Assembly (NCBI GenBank): GCA_945895265.1
Contig: CAMDEF010000020.1
Location: forward strand, 1 to 58,681
Source of the DNA: Bordetella parapertussis
GTDB taxonomy: Bacteria; Pseudomonadota; Gammaproteobacteria; Burkholderiales; Burkholderiaceae_B
Direction: 5' to 3'
DNA length: 58,681 nucleotides
Shown here: positions 43,483-52,471 of the stretch, piece by piece
How positions within the stretch are numbered: the stretch's first letter is position 1
Layout of the letters: each line of letters begins with the position of its first letter
Notes under the pieces: model-generated
Seen by the model: the letters and a program-made list of their open reading frames with translations, nothing else
Told to the model about the DNA's origin: nothing
Databases searched by the model: none
Translations under genes and position numbers: made by a program

Positions 43483-44088
43483 TCATTTTGTGATGGTTTT
43501 GGTCTGTTTGCGTAGGGATTCACCGCTTAAGCTAATTTTATGTGCCGCGTGAAGCACCCGATCTAGGATGGCGTCTGCTAGGGTCGGATCGTTGAGGTAA
43601 TCGTGCCAATGTTCAGTGGGTAATTGGCTGGTGATGAGGGTTGAGCGCGTAGCCACCCGGTCATCGAGGACTTCGAGCAGATCGTTTCTTGAGCTCTGTT
43701 CAAGTGGAGCTAGACCCCAGTCATCAAGAATCAGCAAGTCGGTCTTTGCCAGCGCACTCAGACGTTTAGCGAAGCTGCCATCACCGTGGGCGATGCGTAG
43801 CTCCTCAAATAAGCGAGGCGTTCGGACATAAGCAACCGACAAGCCCTGGCGGCAAGCCGCATTACCCAACGCACACGAGAGCCATGTCTTACCGCACCCT
43901 GTGGCACCGGTCAGAATAAGGTTTTGGTGATTGTGGATCCATTGGCAGTTCGAGAGCTGTGCCATCAAGGACTTGTCCAGTTTGCGGCCTGCGCCGTATT
44001 GGATATCTTCGACGCACGCTTGTGAGGATTTGAGCCGTGCCTCACTTAGCAGTCCTTTAATTCTGCGATTCTCGCGCCAGGTCAGGTT
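43483..44088 (-). pseudogene. istB: IstB-like ATPase of an IS21-family element, 5'-truncated
   Basis: The frame from about 44088 down encodes [20 protein letters not shown], then [20 protein letters not shown], Walker A GATGCGKT and Walker B LLILDDWG. It ends [18 protein letters not shown]. This is the IstB helper ATPase lacking roughly its first 50 residues, and no IstA is present. An internal ATG at 43968 could still start the ATPase core. Homology switches near 44086-44095 to a puuE-like gene, so the element is a deletion remnant. Confidence 0.85.
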
Positions 44089-44266
44089 GCGACACGACTT
44101 TGCTCGTCACTTCGTGCATCGGTTCATTCGAGGGGTCGCCATCCGCAAGACTGAGCTCTGCGCCCTCTTCGATATTCACCACGAGATTGATCGCAACGCT
44201 TGCACCGCCTGGCCATTTTGGATCAGGACGCTGATCACGATAACCATATAAATCTCTACGATCCAT
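44089..44266 (-). pseudogene. PuuE-like allantoinase, N-terminal fragment
   Basis: From ATG 44266 the frame encodes MDRRDLYGYRDQRPDPKWPG and NLVVNIEEGAELSLADGD, the N-terminus of a PuuE-type deacetylase. After about 60 residues it enters istB sequence out of frame and stops at 44057. It is a different paralogue from the intact puuE at 34355. It followed the racemase gene on the same strand, so the operon once included a ureide-hydrolysing step. Confidence 0.8.
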
Positions 44267-44285
44267 CTCAAGCTCTCTATGTAGG

Positions 44286-45026
44286 TTACTGATACAAGCG
44301 TGTAATGTTTGCGTCGACACCATTAAGAATACGACCTTTGGGACGAGCAAAACTTCCTGACCGCTGTTTCGAAGGATGCATGCGCGCGACCGACAGGGCC
44401 TGCAACACTGCAGCCTGCATCGGATCAATTACGGGTACACCCACCGCAGCAGAAACCTGCCGCGCATAACCGGCGAGCACTGCGCCGCACAACACGATGA
44501 CGTCTGAGCCATCCTGCTGCACGAGCTGTTCAGAGGCTTGGATTAAGGCCTGGGCAACCAGGGGATCGGCATCGGTCACACTAAAAGCACTTGGCATCTC
44601 GATGGCCCGCCATTTCGAGACACGTTGCGTAAAACAATAGGAAGCAGTCAGTTCTTCGTAGACCGGCACCATCGAGGCGCCAAGCGTGAGACAACCGATC
44701 TTGCCCCCGAGCATGCTTGCGGTCACTAACGCCGCCTCAGCCATCCCCACCACCGGAATGTCCAGCATCTCCCGCAAGGCCATCAATCCTGTATCAATCG
44801 AAACGCCCAGCACCAACACATCATGTTCGTCCTGATGCGTCGCCGCCAGCCGCAGCATTTCTGCCAGCGCGATTGCGTTTTCTGAACGGCTGCTGATGAT
44901 GGCGGGTCCGGTCTGCGCGGTGAAGGCATGAATAATCGCTTGTTCACCTACCGCAAGCTTGGCCTGAGTCAACAGCCGTTGCGTCACATGCTCAGTTGTG
45001 TTCGGGTTGATCAGCAGAATATTCAT
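44286..45026 (-). CDS. Aspartate/glutamate/hydantoin racemase family protein
   Basis: The 246-residue protein opens MNILLINPNTTEHVTQRLL, the hallmark of hydantoin/allantoin racemases, and has IPVVGMAEAALVTASMLG. The first catalytic Cys position of hydantoin racemase (ACFGDPGL) reads VLGVSIDTGL here and lacks Cys. The second region, VIVLCGAVLAG, retains a Cys, shifted by one. Activity may differ from classical racemisation. ATG 45026 lies ten bases after the GntR stop. Confidence 0.82.
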   Translation of the reverse strand: MNILLINPNTTEHVTQRLLTQAKLAVGEQAIIHAFTAQTGPAIISSRSENAIALAEMLRLAATHQDEHDVLVLGVSIDTGLMALREMLDIPVVGMAEAALVTASMLGGKIGCLTLGASMVPVYEELTASYCFTQRVSKWRAIEMPSAFSVTDADPLVAQALIQASEQLVQQDGSDVIVLCGAVLAGYARQVSAAVGVPVIDPMQAAVLQALSVARMHPSKQRSGSFARPKGRILNGVDANITRLYQ

Positions 45027-45036
45027 TGGATTTGTT

Positions 45037-45735
45037 TCATTTTTCGGAGAAAATTTTTGCGAGATCAACCTCAGAATCAGCGGGTTCAAGATTGAGACTG
45101 CCCTCGATATGGTTGAGGTGTTCGAGCATCAGACGCTGTCCACCTTCAATATCACGTTTCGCGATCGCATCCACAATCAGACTATGCTCATCGGCCAGGC
45201 AACTCGAAGCAGTCGGAGCGTCATACAAAATAATAATGAGACACGTCAAGGTCGAGAGCTCACGCATCGTACGCGCCAAAGCTTGATTACCGGCTAGCTC
45301 CGCCATCAGTGTGTGAAACTCACCTGACAGGCGCACGATCAGTCTTTTATCCTCGCGGCGGCGGGCTTCAAGCTCTAACGCGCAATGTTGGCGCAAGCGC
45401 TCGATCCGCTCGGGAGTCAGATTTTCAATCAAACGCCGCACTAGTTCAGGCTCAATCAGGCGTCTTGCTTCAAAGACATGCAAGGCCTGCTCGATCGTAG
45501 GTCGCGCAACATAGGCACCACGCTGGGGATATAGGTCCACCACCTGCTCGTGCGCAAGACTGGCCAAGACCTCGCGCACGCGTGCGCGGCTGACTTTAAA
45601 TATTTCGGCGAGTCGTTCCTCTACCAGCTTGGTACCGGGATGCAGCCGATGCTCCAAAATGGCGACATAAATCTTTTCGTATATTTCGTCTTGCGTATTT
45701 TCACGCTTTAAACGAGCAGAAATCTTTGACTGCAT
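45037..45735 (-). CDS. GntR-family regulator with FCD ligand domain
   Basis: The 232-residue regulator has an N-terminal winged helix (IYVAILEHRLHPGTKLVEERLAEIFKVSRARVREVL) and an all-helical FCD domain (FEARRLIEPELVRRL, FHTLMAELAGN, DEHSLIVDAIAKRD) that usually binds a carboxylate with a metal. It sits in the middle of the cyclic-amide locus and likely controls both divergent operons from the 46493-46759 gap. Confidence 0.88.
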   Translation of the reverse strand: MQSKISARLKRENTQDEIYEKIYVAILEHRLHPGTKLVEERLAEIFKVSRARVREVLASLAHEQVVDLYPQRGAYVARPTIEQALHVFEARRLIEPELVRRLIENLTPERIERLRQHCALELEARRREDKRLIVRLSGEFHTLMAELAGNQALARTMRELSTLTCLIIILYDAPTASSCLADEHSLIVDAIAKRDIEGGQRLMLEHLNHIEGSLNLEPADSEVDLAKIFSEK

Positions 45736-45766
45736 CTAAGTCCCTTTCTTTTTAAAACACATACGA

Positions 45767-46492
45767 CTAGGCCCAACTAAACAACTTGCCCCAGCCTTTG
45801 ATTTCAGAGGGATCGACGCCCACCTTGCGCAATGCCCCCCAGACAGTTGTACTCACCGTATCAAGCAGCACCATCTGACTCTTTTGTTCAAAACGGTCAG
45901 CAAGCTGCGCCGCACGTAAATTCGTACAGTAGGTCACGATGGCTTCAGGTTGAGCTTGACTGACTGTGTGTAAATCTTTCTCAATCGTCTCGGGCTCAAC
46001 CAGCGCAAAATCATAATTCACCGAAATGTCGTGATGTACTTCACCCACGACCTCAATATTCGCCGAGGCGTATTGTCTAACAATTTTCTGCTGAACGTCC
46101 TCTGTATACGGACTCACAATCCCCAAGCGCTTGATGTGTTTGAGCGCAAGCAGTTCATTTAATGCCAATACTGCTGTCGATGCGGGTATGCCCGTGTGAG
46201 CCGTAATTCTCTCGCATAGCAAAATATCTTTTTCAAAGCCCATCCAGCCCGCCGAGGTCCCGCTCCAGGTAATTACATCGGGCTTGGCATCCGCCAACAT
46301 CTCGGCTGCCGCGAGGATATTGCTGTCATCAAACTGACCAAGCGCTTGATCTGAAAGGGAAATATTCGTCACACGAAAGCGTGCGAAGTGGGCATGCACA
46401 TTGGGCAGCCCACTAAGTATGGCATTCGTGAGAGGCTCAAGTGCGGTATTGGATGAGGGTGTGAGCACACCGATTCGGATCACCTTTTGCAT
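45767..46492 (-). CDS. Arylmalonate-decarboxylase/maleate-isomerase-like enzyme (Asp/Glu racemase superfamily)
   Basis: The 241-residue protein has ITWSGTSAGWMGFEKDIL, matching the Thr-Ser dioxyanion-hole segment of arylmalonate decarboxylase (MGTSLSFYRG). It also has a single conserved Cys in IVTYCTNLRAAQLADRF and the tail KGWGKLFSWA, like GYGRLFD of that enzyme. Maleate isomerases carry Cys at both sites; here the first is replaced by Ser/Thr. So it is decarboxylase-like, substrate unknown. It is the first gene of the minus-strand operon. Confidence 0.78.
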   Translation of the reverse strand: MQKVIRIGVLTPSSNTALEPLTNAILSGLPNVHAHFARFRVTNISLSDQALGQFDDSNILAAAEMLADAKPDVITWSGTSAGWMGFEKDILLCERITAHTGIPASTAVLALNELLALKHIKRLGIVSPYTEDVQQKIVRQYASANIEVVGEVHHDISVNYDFALVEPETIEKDLHTVSQAQPEAIVTYCTNLRAAQLADRFEQKSQMVLLDTVSTTVWGALRKVGVDPSEIKGWGKLFSWA

Positions 46493-46759
46493 ACTTGTCC
46501 TTTTTTTATGTTGACTTTAATGTCTACGTTATTGTAAACATTATGCAAGCACCAATAACTTTAAAATAACAAACACTGGCACGTGTCTTGCTAGAGACTA
46601 CACAAGCAAGTGATGTGCCAGAAGAGAGAACGACGAGCCTTGTGAGGGCGGAATGTATGCAAGTGCACCAAAATGTGATGTATGCACTAATGTTGACAAT
46701 ATATCGCCCTACTTTAGGGCAATTTGCGCAAAGCACAAAAAATTAGGAGCACGTTTGAC
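46493..46759. promoter_or_regulatory. Divergent control region of the cyclic-amide locus
   Basis: ATGTATGCA is directly repeated at 46654-46662 and 46679-46687. ATGCAAG followed by CACCAA occurs at 46543-46555 and again, with two extra bases, at 46658-46672. A perfect hairpin GCCCTA-CTT-TAGGGC spans 46707-46721. A TTGACA at 46693-46698 could be a -35 element for the dihydropyrimidinase gene. These repeats are candidate sites for the adjacent GntR regulator. Confidence 0.45.
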
Positions 46760-48178
46760 ATGAGCAACACCCTCGACTTAGTCATCAAGAACGCTAAAGT
46801 CGCTACGGCCTCCGATGTGTTTATGGCCGACATCGGCATAAAGGATGGCACGATTGTCATGCTGGGCAGTCATTTACCAGACGCACTGAAAACGATTGAT
46901 GCAGCCGGTCGCGTGGTTACCCCCGGTGGCGTGGATGCGCACTGTCATCTAGATCAACCCATGCCAGCCCCCATGAAAATGGTCGATAACTTTGAGACCG
47001 GTACGCGTTCAGCCGCTTGCGGTGGCACGACAACCGTCATTCCTTTTGCTGCGCAGGCAAAAGGACAATCCCTTCGCGACGCAGTCAAAGACTATCACCA
47101 GCGCTCGGATGGTCGCGCCCATGTGGATTACACCTTTCACCTGATTGTGAGCGATCCAACGCCCACCGTTTTGAACGAAGAACTCCCCGCACTGATCGCC
47201 GAGGGTTATACGTCCTTCAAAATCTACATGACCTACGACGACCTCAAACTTAATGATGGGCAGATCCTCGATGTGCTGTCTGTCGCCAAGCAACACGGTG
47301 CGATGGCCATGATTCATGCGGAAAATGCCGACTGTATCGAATGGCTCACCCGCAGGCTTGAGGCTGCAGGTCAAACCGCCCCGCGCTTTCATTCGCACTC
47401 CAGACCCATGCTGGTCGAGCGCGAAGCCACGCATCGTGCCATTGCGCTCTCCGAACTGGTTGACGTCCCGATTCTGATTGTGCATGTGTCGGGTCGAGAG
47501 GCCGTCGAACAAATCCGCTGGGCGCGCAGCCACGGCTTGCAGATTTTTGCCGAAACCTGTCCCCAGTATCTATTTCTGACGGCAGACGACCTAGGTATCG
47601 ATAACAGCTACTTAGGAGCAAAGTGCATTTGTAGTCCGCCTCCAAGAGATCGTAAAAATCAGGAAGTTATTTGGAATGCCTTGAGCGATGGCCTGTTCTC
47701 AGTGTTTTCCTCGGATCATGCGCCCTTTAGCTACGAAAGCCCCGAGGGCAAAAAGCCGGGGGGTGAAGAAGTGGCCTTCAGACACATTCCCAATGGCATC
47801 CCGGGCTTAGAGACGCGCATGCCCCTTTTATATTCTGAAGGTGTGCTGGGCGGGCGCCTTTCGCTCACCAAATTTGTCGAGCTGACCTCGACCAATCCCG
47901 CCAAAGCTTACGGACTGCATCCCCTCAAGGGTACCATCGCACCAGGCTCGCACGCCGACCTCGTGATCTGGGATGAAAAGCCCGTCACGATTCAAAACAG
48001 TGCCTTGCATCATGCCGTCGACTACACCCCCTACGAAGGGATTGAGCTCAAAGCCTGGCCGGCGATGACCTTGAGTCGGGGGGAGATTGTCTGGGATGGT
48101 CAGCATTTCATCCCGCGTCTGGGTAAAGGGCAGTTTTTGTCCTGCGGCAAACCCACCTTGATGACGACAGGTCGCTAG
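46760..48178 (+). CDS. Dihydropyrimidinase/D-hydantoinase
   Basis: This 472-residue amidohydrolase has the metal pair H61-C-H63 in DAHCHLDQP, carboxylated Lys K154 in SFKIYMTYDD, His ligands in MIHAENADC and ILIVHVSGR, and Asp in FSSDHAPFS. These are the binuclear-zinc residues of dihydropyrimidinase and D-hydantoinase, which open dihydrouracil or 5-substituted hydantoins. ATG 46760 has AGGAG upstream; the frame start at 46724 would add 12 residues. It leads an operon with a racemase-like gene and a TRAP importer. No carbamoylase gene is present. Confidence 0.92.
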   Translation: MSNTLDLVIKNAKVATASDVFMADIGIKDGTIVMLGSHLPDALKTIDAAGRVVTPGGVDAHCHLDQPMPAPMKMVDNFETGTRSAACGGTTTVIPFAAQAKGQSLRDAVKDYHQRSDGRAHVDYTFHLIVSDPTPTVLNEELPALIAEGYTSFKIYMTYDDLKLNDGQILDVLSVAKQHGAMAMIHAENADCIEWLTRRLEAAGQTAPRFHSHSRPMLVEREATHRAIALSELVDVPILIVHVSGREAVEQIRWARSHGLQIFAETCPQYLFLTADDLGIDNSYLGAKCICSPPPRDRKNQEVIWNALSDGLFSVFSSDHAPFSYESPEGKKPGGEEVAFRHIPNGIPGLETRMPLLYSEGVLGGRLSLTKFVELTSTNPAKAYGLHPLKGTIAPGSHADLVIWDEKPVTIQNSALHHAVDYTPYEGIELKAWPAMTLSRGEIVWDGQHFIPRLGKGQFLSCGKPTLMTTGR

Positions 48179-48187
48179 GAGAAAAAA

Positions 48188-48943
48188 ATGCGGATCCTGC
48201 TCATCAATCCGAATATTTCTCAGAGCGTCTCAGACCTCATAGATATCGAGGCCAAACGCACTGCTAGCATTGACACCCAGATTCAGACTGCCACCGCTGC
48301 CTTTGGCGTCGCCTACATTGAGACCCGCTTCGAAGCCCTGATCGGCGCCTACGCCGCTGCGCAATTGGCCGGTGATCTTGCAGGGCAATACGATGCCGTC
48401 GTCGTCGCCGCCTTTGGAGACCCAGGTTTGCAAGGCCTCAAAGAAGTGCTGCCCTGCCCAGTCGTGGGTTTAACGCAAGCGGCATTGGCGAGCGCCTGCC
48501 TGCTCGGCAACAAAATTTCGATTGTTGCGATTTCAAAACGTATCAAGGCTTGGTATGCCGAGACCGTGGCTTCCTATGGCTTGAGCGATCGTCTGGTCAG
48601 TATACGCAGCCTCGAAGAACCCCTCCCGAACATCGGTTCCGTTCAACAAGACAAAGCCGCTAGTCTGCTGGCTGCCGCCAATCTATGCGTCAGCCAAGAC
48701 GGTGCGGATGTGATTATTTTGGCGGGCGCGCCGTTGGCGGGGCTGGCACGCAGCTTGGCTGGCCAACTCCCAGTCCCTGTCGTAGATGGTGTCTCGAGCG
48801 CCGTCAGACATGCAGAGTCTTTAGTCCGTCTCAATGCCGGGCAGAGCCGCACGGGCAGCTTTGCGCCACCACCGCTCAAGCCCAATGCAGGACTCCCTCA
48901 GTCAATCGCGACGCTACTCGCGAATGGTCATCAACGCATTTAA
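48188..48943 (+). CDS. Hydantoin-racemase-like protein without the catalytic cysteines
   Basis: The 251-residue protein starts MRILLINPNISQSVSDLI and has the family blocks AAFGDPGLQGLKE, CPVVGLTQAALASACLLG and VIILAGAPLAGLARSL. Hydantoin and allantoin racemases carry Cys in ACFGDPGL and in LGCAGM; here both are replaced by Ala/Gly. Either a non-cysteine subfamily or a different reaction is implied. It starts nine bases after the dihydropyrimidinase stop with AGGAG upstream. Confidence 0.85.
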   Translation: MRILLINPNISQSVSDLIDIEAKRTASIDTQIQTATAAFGVAYIETRFEALIGAYAAAQLAGDLAGQYDAVVVAAFGDPGLQGLKEVLPCPVVGLTQAALASACLLGNKISIVAISKRIKAWYAETVASYGLSDRLVSIRSLEEPLPNIGSVQQDKAASLLAAANLCVSQDGADVIILAGAPLAGLARSLAGQLPVPVVDGVSSAVRHAESLVRLNAGQSRTGSFAPPPLKPNAGLPQSIATLLANGHQRI

Positions 48944-48962
48944 CCCCTCAAAAGGACTCATC

Positions 48963-49964
48963 ATGAAACAGAGAACACCACGCACTCTCCTGAGCACTGC
49001 AATCGGCACACTCTTGCTAGCAGCGACCTGTCTGCAGGCGAGCGCCCAAGACAAACTTCAGATCGCGGGCAATTTTGCCACTTCGCATCCTAGTAGTGTT
49101 GCTGTTGATAAAGTGTTCAAAGACGAGCTTGCTCGCCTGACGAACAACAAACTGCAAGTCGATGTATTTCCTGCGATGCAACTGGGTGGCGCTAAGGAAA
49201 ACGTCGATGGCGTGCGCGCGGGCACACTTGGCATGACCTGGGTAGGTGCTTCTTTCATGTCGCGCATCGCTCCTGAAATCGAAGCGGTAAGCTTGCCGTT
49301 TGTCTTTAAAAATCGCGAAGCGGCTTACCGAGTCATTGATGGCCCCGTTGGCAAGGCAATTGATCAAAAATTGCTGGACAAAGGCTTTGTCGTCCTCGGC
49401 TGGATGGAGCTCGGGATGCGCAACATCACAAACAGTAAAGGCCCGATCAAAACGGTCGCCGACCTCAAGGGCATGAAGATCCGTATGCAACCGAACGAGA
49501 CGCATCTGGCCTCCTTCCGTGCATTGGGCGCAAACCCAATCGCGATGGACGTCAAAGAACTCTACTCCGCGCTCGAGCAAAAAGTGGTCGACGGTCAGGA
49601 AAATCCCTACACCGTGATCGATGCCAATCGCTATGCCGAGGTACAAAAATATCTGTCGAACTCCTCGCATTTCTTTGACTTTATCGTTGTCGTCGCCAGC
49701 AAGCGCGTATTTGACAAGATGAGTCCTGCCAATCAACAAGCTGTCCGCGAAGCCATGACCAAGACTGTCGCCTATCAGCGCGGTCTGGCAGCAGAAAACG
49801 ATCTCAAGTCCTTGAACAATCTCAAAGCAAAAATGACCTATACGGAAATTCCGCCTGAGACGTTTGAGCAAATGCGAAAGCTCACTGCTCCGGTCATTGA
49901 GAGCGTCAAAAAACGCGCAGGCGCCGACTTGGTCGATCAAGTGATTGCCGAAACTTCGAAGTAA
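48963..49964 (+). CDS. TRAP transporter substrate-binding protein, DctP type
   Basis: The 333-residue periplasmic receptor has a signal peptide ending LQASAQ. Family motifs are DVFPAMQLGGAKENVDGVRAGT, LKGMKIRMQPN and the substrate-clamp region VVDGQENPYTVI. The Arg in KIRMQ usually pairs with a ligand carboxylate. ATG 48963 with AAAGGA is used; the frame start at 48834 lies inside the preceding gene. It likely binds a hydantoin, dihydropyrimidine or N-carbamoyl acid. Confidence 0.92.
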   Translation: MKQRTPRTLLSTAIGTLLLAATCLQASAQDKLQIAGNFATSHPSSVAVDKVFKDELARLTNNKLQVDVFPAMQLGGAKENVDGVRAGTLGMTWVGASFMSRIAPEIEAVSLPFVFKNREAAYRVIDGPVGKAIDQKLLDKGFVVLGWMELGMRNITNSKGPIKTVADLKGMKIRMQPNETHLASFRALGANPIAMDVKELYSALEQKVVDGQENPYTVIDANRYAEVQKYLSNSSHFFDFIVVVASKRVFDKMSPANQQAVREAMTKTVAYQRGLAAENDLKSLNNLKAKMTYTEIPPETFEQMRKLTAPVIESVKKRAGADLVDQVIAETSK

Positions 49965-49988
49965 TCCTGCAATGTTCTGGGCTGCCCA

Positions 49989-50513
49989 ATGATGAATTCC
50001 ATCCCTGCCACCTACGACACGACCACCCCTTTGGGTAAGTGTTTTCGGAGTTTAGATCTAATTTTGATTTGGGCACTTGTTCTGATATTTCTCTTTATGG
50101 TCGGCATTGTTTCTGCACAAGTGGTCATGCGCTACGGCTTTAACGTATCGATTGATTGGGCCGAAGAGTCCGGCCGACTCGCGTTTGTGTGGGTGGTTTT
50201 TCTCGCCATTCCGCTGGCGGCTTCACAAGGCGCGCATATCGGCATCAATCTGTTTGTGGACAAGTTCTCACCCGAACATCAGCGACTCATTCAGAGAGTC
50301 TCCGCAGCCTTATGTGCTGCACTTTCTTTTGCGATCGCTTGGTCATGTATTGAGTTGTGTAAAGACCAATGGGATGAACAAATGGCTACGATTGATGTCA
50401 GCGTGGCCTACTTTTTTGTCGCAGTCGGAATAGGCATGCTATGCACAGGTTTACATATGGTACGCATCACCATCACTGGCGAAATGCACAAACAATCAGG
50501 TGACGCAGAATGA
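49989..50513 (+). CDS. TRAP transporter small permease, DctQ type
   Basis: A 174-residue membrane protein with four predicted helices and the conserved VVMRYGFNVSIDWAEESGRLAFVWVVFLA block. It forms the membrane complex with the large permease, whose ATG overlaps its stop (ATGA). Two adjacent ATGs (49989, 49992) are possible starts and neither has a strong ribosome site. Confidence 0.9.
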   Translation: MMNSIPATYDTTTPLGKCFRSLDLILIWALVLIFLFMVGIVSAQVVMRYGFNVSIDWAEESGRLAFVWVVFLAIPLAASQGAHIGINLFVDKFSPEHQRLIQRVSAALCAALSFAIAWSCIELCKDQWDEQMATIDVSVAYFFVAVGIGMLCTGLHMVRITITGEMHKQSGDAE

Positions 50514-51790
50514 GTACCTTAGTGGTTATTGGCTTCATGCTCATCGCCCTAATGGGCCTGCCCATCGCTTTTGCAATGGGCTTAAGCTCAATCGTCGCGA
50601 TCTGGCTGTCAGGCATCGATATTTCTATCATTCCTCAGCGCATGATGTACTCGGTCAACTCTTTCCCCTTAATGGCGATTCCATTTTTTATGCTGTCGGG
50701 CGAGTTGATGATCAAAGCCGGGATCATTGAACGCCTCATTTCATTTGCCAACGCTTTAGTGGGACGTGTCCGCGGCGGTTTAGCCCATGTCACCATGTTG
50801 TCGGGTGCAGGTCTGGCGACGGTATCAGGCACAGCAGTGTCAGATGCCAGTGCGTTGTCCGCGATTCTAGTGCCCTCGCTTTCCAAAATCTATGACAAAG
50901 GCTTTGCGACGGCGATCGTCGCGGCGGCAGCCAACCTCGGGCCCATCATTCCACCCTCGGCAGCCATGATTGTCTATGCTTTCATGGCAGGTCCCTCTGT
51001 TTCGGTCGGAGGTATGTTTATGGCAGGTGTGGTTCCAGGTATTCTGATCACGATCGGCTTCATGCTGCTGTGTTCTTGGATCACCAAAAAGCGCGGCTGG
51101 GCGACCACTGGCGAACCGTTTCAGTTCAAAAGACTATTCATCGAACTGCGCCGCTCTGCCATCGTTTTATTCATGCCCATCATTATTATTGGCGGCATCA
51201 TCGGAGGAGCCTTTACTGCAACCGAGGGATCGGCTATTTCAGTGATCTATGCGTTAATTCTTGGTTTCTTCATCACACGCACCCTCAAAATTTCAGACTT
51301 ACCGCGCATCTTGGTGAGAGCCGCCATCACAACGGCCGTCGTGGGTGCCCTCATCGCTTTTGCCTCTGTTATTACTTATCTAATGACTGTGGATTTGATG
51401 CCACAAAAACTTTCAGCGCTGCTGTTTGCGCTGACAAAGGATCCGCTTGTTTACCTGATTCTTGTCGCCCTACTGCTCTTTGTGGTTGGAATGTTCCTGG
51501 AGTCTAACTCCGCTTACATCATGCTGGTGCCATTGCTGCACCCAATCGCACTTCAATATGGTATCGATCCTCTTCACTTCGGATTCTTGTTTGTTCTAAA
51601 TCTCGTGATCGGAATGTTGACGCCTCCAGTAGGTGTAGTGTTGTTCGTTGTCTGTGGTGTCACGGGTATCCGTATGCGTGAACTTGTTGCCAACATCTGG
51701 CCCTTTGTCGCACTGATGTATGCAGTCCTATTTCTTTGTATGTTTTTCCCAGCCGTTGTCACAACCCTGCCTCGATCTATGGGTTACTAA
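50510..51790 (+). CDS. TRAP transporter large permease, DctM type
   Basis: The 426-residue permease has about twelve helices and the DctM blocks IPFFMLSGELMIKAGI, LSGAGLATVSGTAVSDASALS and ANLGPIIPPSAAMIVYA, with LNLVIGMLTPPVGVVLF near the C-terminus. It completes the DctPQM set driven by a sodium or proton gradient. A broken second DctM fragment follows at once. Confidence 0.93.
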   Translation: MSTLVVIGFMLIALMGLPIAFAMGLSSIVAIWLSGIDISIIPQRMMYSVNSFPLMAIPFFMLSGELMIKAGIIERLISFANALVGRVRGGLAHVTMLSGAGLATVSGTAVSDASALSAILVPSLSKIYDKGFATAIVAAAANLGPIIPPSAAMIVYAFMAGPSVSVGGMFMAGVVPGILITIGFMLLCSWITKKRGWATTGEPFQFKRLFIELRRSAIVLFMPIIIIGGIIGGAFTATEGSAISVIYALILGFFITRTLKISDLPRILVRAAITTAVVGALIAFASVITYLMTVDLMPQKLSALLFALTKDPLVYLILVALLLFVVGMFLESNSAYIMLVPLLHPIALQYGIDPLHFGFLFVLNLVIGMLTPPVGVVLFVVCGVTGIRMRELVANIWPFVALMYAVLFLCMFFPAVVTTLPRSMGY

Positions 51791-51867
51791 CAATCATTTC
51801 TATTCTCTCCGGAGCACATGATGTCTTCAATTAAACGCTATCTCGCCCCTTACCTTGCACCTTTGGC

Positions 51868-52221
51868 TCTTGGTCTACTGGACTGATTCTTGGTTTAATT
51901 TTGTTTTATTTACTTCTGGGCATGTTCATGGATGTGTTGTCCATGATGGTTGCGACAATTCCTGTCACATATCCCATTGCTATTGCACTAGGGATTGATC
52001 CAATTTGGTTTGGAATATTTATTATCTTGATGTGCGAGCTTGGGCTTATCACACCACCTGTAGGCATGAATTTATTTGTTGTTCATGGCATTCGTTCAGA
52101 CTCAGGTACGATCAGCGATGTCATGTGGGGAGCACTGCCTTATGCCATCATCATTATTCTGTTCACCCTCTTATTGATGGTGTTTCCCCAACTCGTGACA
52201 TGGTTGCCCGGGAAAATGTAG
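51868..52221 (+). pseudogene. DctM C-terminal remnant fused to an unrelated gene start
   Basis: The frame encodes TGLILGLILFYLLLGMFMDVLSM and ELGLITPPVGMNLFVV, ending at 52221; this is the last quarter of a DctM permease distinct from the intact one. Directly upstream, CTCCGGAG precedes ATGATGTCTTC (51820), which opens a frame that stops after 22 codons (MMSSIKRYLAPYLAPLALGLLD). The join suggests deletion between two genes. Confidence 0.8.
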
Positions 52222-52471
52222 CAAAGTTAAAGGGGGGGGACAGCGGAAAAGTTGGGCTCCCGAGAGCTCGCCGTGAACGCACCCAAGCGCCCTGAACTTT
52301 TCTGGAACATCAGCGTTTCGTTACCAATTAATCGAAAACTCAAGAGAACGATCGCGCCTGCTTGCATTGCGCATTGTGTGAGTGTTTGTCGTGCCTTTGC
52401 GCACCCAGAGATGATCTTCAGGATAAAGCCTGATTAGCTGCTACAGCATACTCTGCTGTAGCTTGTCGTGC
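52222..52471. other. Gene-free stretch between the DctM remnant and nitrile hydratase
   Basis: No ORF with family similarity is visible. A nitrile hydratase activator gene would be expected here, downstream of the beta subunit, but is absent. No clear terminator follows the beta-subunit stop. Confidence 0.4.

Noticed and set aside
49017..49940. A 307-codon minus-strand frame opposite dctP
   Set aside because: It covers almost exactly the receptor gene, shows no domain, and follows from biased codon use on the sense strand.
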